Below are positions 7,158 through 7,609 of a DNA stretch of 7,609 bases, piece by piece. Below the pieces are notes generated by a model. It did not search any database, had not been told where the DNA came from, and saw only the letters and a program-made list of their open reading frames with translations. The DNA lies in contig USOM01000035.1 of assembly GCA_900556345.1 (NCBI GenBank), positions 1 to 7,609 on the forward strand. The letters are read 5' to 3'. The translations under genes were made by a program, and so were the position numbers. Each line of letters begins with the position of its first letter. Positions within the stretch are counted from its first letter, which is position 1. This stretch comes from an uncultured Clostridium sp. GTDB lineage: Bacteria > Bacillota > Clostridia > TANB77 > CAG-508.

Positions 7158-7609
7158 TTATCTTATTTTGTGGTAAATTTTAATCATAAATCTCCACACT
7201 GGCACCTGCCATAATTTTTCTTTAAGCAGTTCTTTTCTAGAATTAAGTCCAAAAGCTGAATAATTTTTTCCATATACTTTTCTTTCATATTCACTACATT
7301 CCCACTTATATTCTAGCTCATCACTTTTGAAATTAGCAGTAATTAATTCTTTTGTAATATCCTTATTTTTTGAAAGGCCATAACCATTTTCTATTTTCTT
7401 CTTCGAAGGATTTTTATGAGTTTCTTCAAAAATACTATCCATCTTTTCAATCATCTTACTTATTGTAAAATCCTCACAAATTCTTTTTCTACAATTTGAT
7501 TTATAAGTTTCTAAATTGTCTAAAACCTTGTTTATTGCTTTAACATAACTATTTATTTCTTCAGGACTATATTTTTCTAAATAAACATCTTCTTCATTTT
7601 GCATTAATT
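7158..7609 (-). CDS. C-terminal part of a probable GT4-type glycosyltransferase, 5' end beyond the window
   Basis: At least 148 residues are visible. The codon before the Met at 7604 is Leu rather than a stop, so the frame probably continues off the window and that Met is internal. Counting from this Met, residues about 12-62 (YSPEEI, AINKVLDN, ICEDFTISKMIEKMDSIFEE) have the spacing and character of the last helices of GT4/GT-B glycosyltransferases, where a sentence-like 'EkFsi.km...y..iy' pattern closes the Rossmann domain. The rest is a long charged tail ending in a basic, aromatic stretch (about 127-148, WRFMIKIYHKIR) that could lie on the membrane. The catalytic region is outside the window, so donor and acceptor cannot be stated; a surface polysaccharide is the common role. 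A terminator separates it from the hydrolase operon. Assignment rests on a short, weakly conserved region. Confidence 0.6.
   Translation of the reverse strand, partial: LMQNEEDVYLEKYSPEEINSYVKAINKVLDNLETYKSNCRKRICEDFTISKMIEKMDSIFEETHKNPSKKKIENGYGLSKNKDITKELITANFKSDELEYKWECSEYERKVYGKNYSAFGLNSRKELLKEKLWQVPVWRFMIKIYHKIR

Overview
The window reads as low-GC, AT-rich DNA from a Gram-positive Firmicute, most likely a clostridium-type anaerobe. The support is strong AGGAGG-type ribosome binding sites, A-rich coding strands, Sec signal peptides, and large secreted wall-active enzymes with lectin and SH3 modules. The species cannot be told from the sequence. Every gene I can support lies on the minus strand, so transcription runs from high to low coordinates. 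I see no mobile element, CRISPR array, tRNA or rRNA.

Right edge (7158-7609): the 3' end of a gene whose product resembles the C-terminal part of a GT4-type glycosyltransferase plus a basic tail. It is followed by a hairpin terminator (about 7107-7146). A convincing sigma-A-type promoter (7054-7082) then starts a new transcription unit.

Main unit: gene 1 (4389-7007, 872 codons) encodes a secreted protein with four ricin-type beta-trefoil lectin modules and a C-terminal M14 zinc peptidase domain. Gene 2 (283-4371, 1362 codons) starts 17 nt later. It encodes a secreted protein with six lectin modules of the same kind, a glucosaminidase domain with its usual N-terminal extension, and two C-terminal SH3b domains. 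Gene 3 (265 to beyond position 1) starts another 17 nt later from a TTG codon. It encodes a membrane or exported protein that runs off the window, and it also holds an in-frame internal ATG with a better ribosome binding site.

My interpretation is that the operon makes two complementary peptidoglycan hydrolases, one cutting the glycan strand and one the stem peptide, both steered to the same polymer by nearly the same lectin array. The lectin modules fall into classes (A, B and terminal T). In gene 2 they form a higher-order tandem duplication of exactly 888 bp (A-B, A-B). Both proteins end their array with the same B-T pair directly before the catalytic domain. The catalytic families are each known; the matched lectin-array pairing and the CGWGNG-signature module family deserve the closest look.
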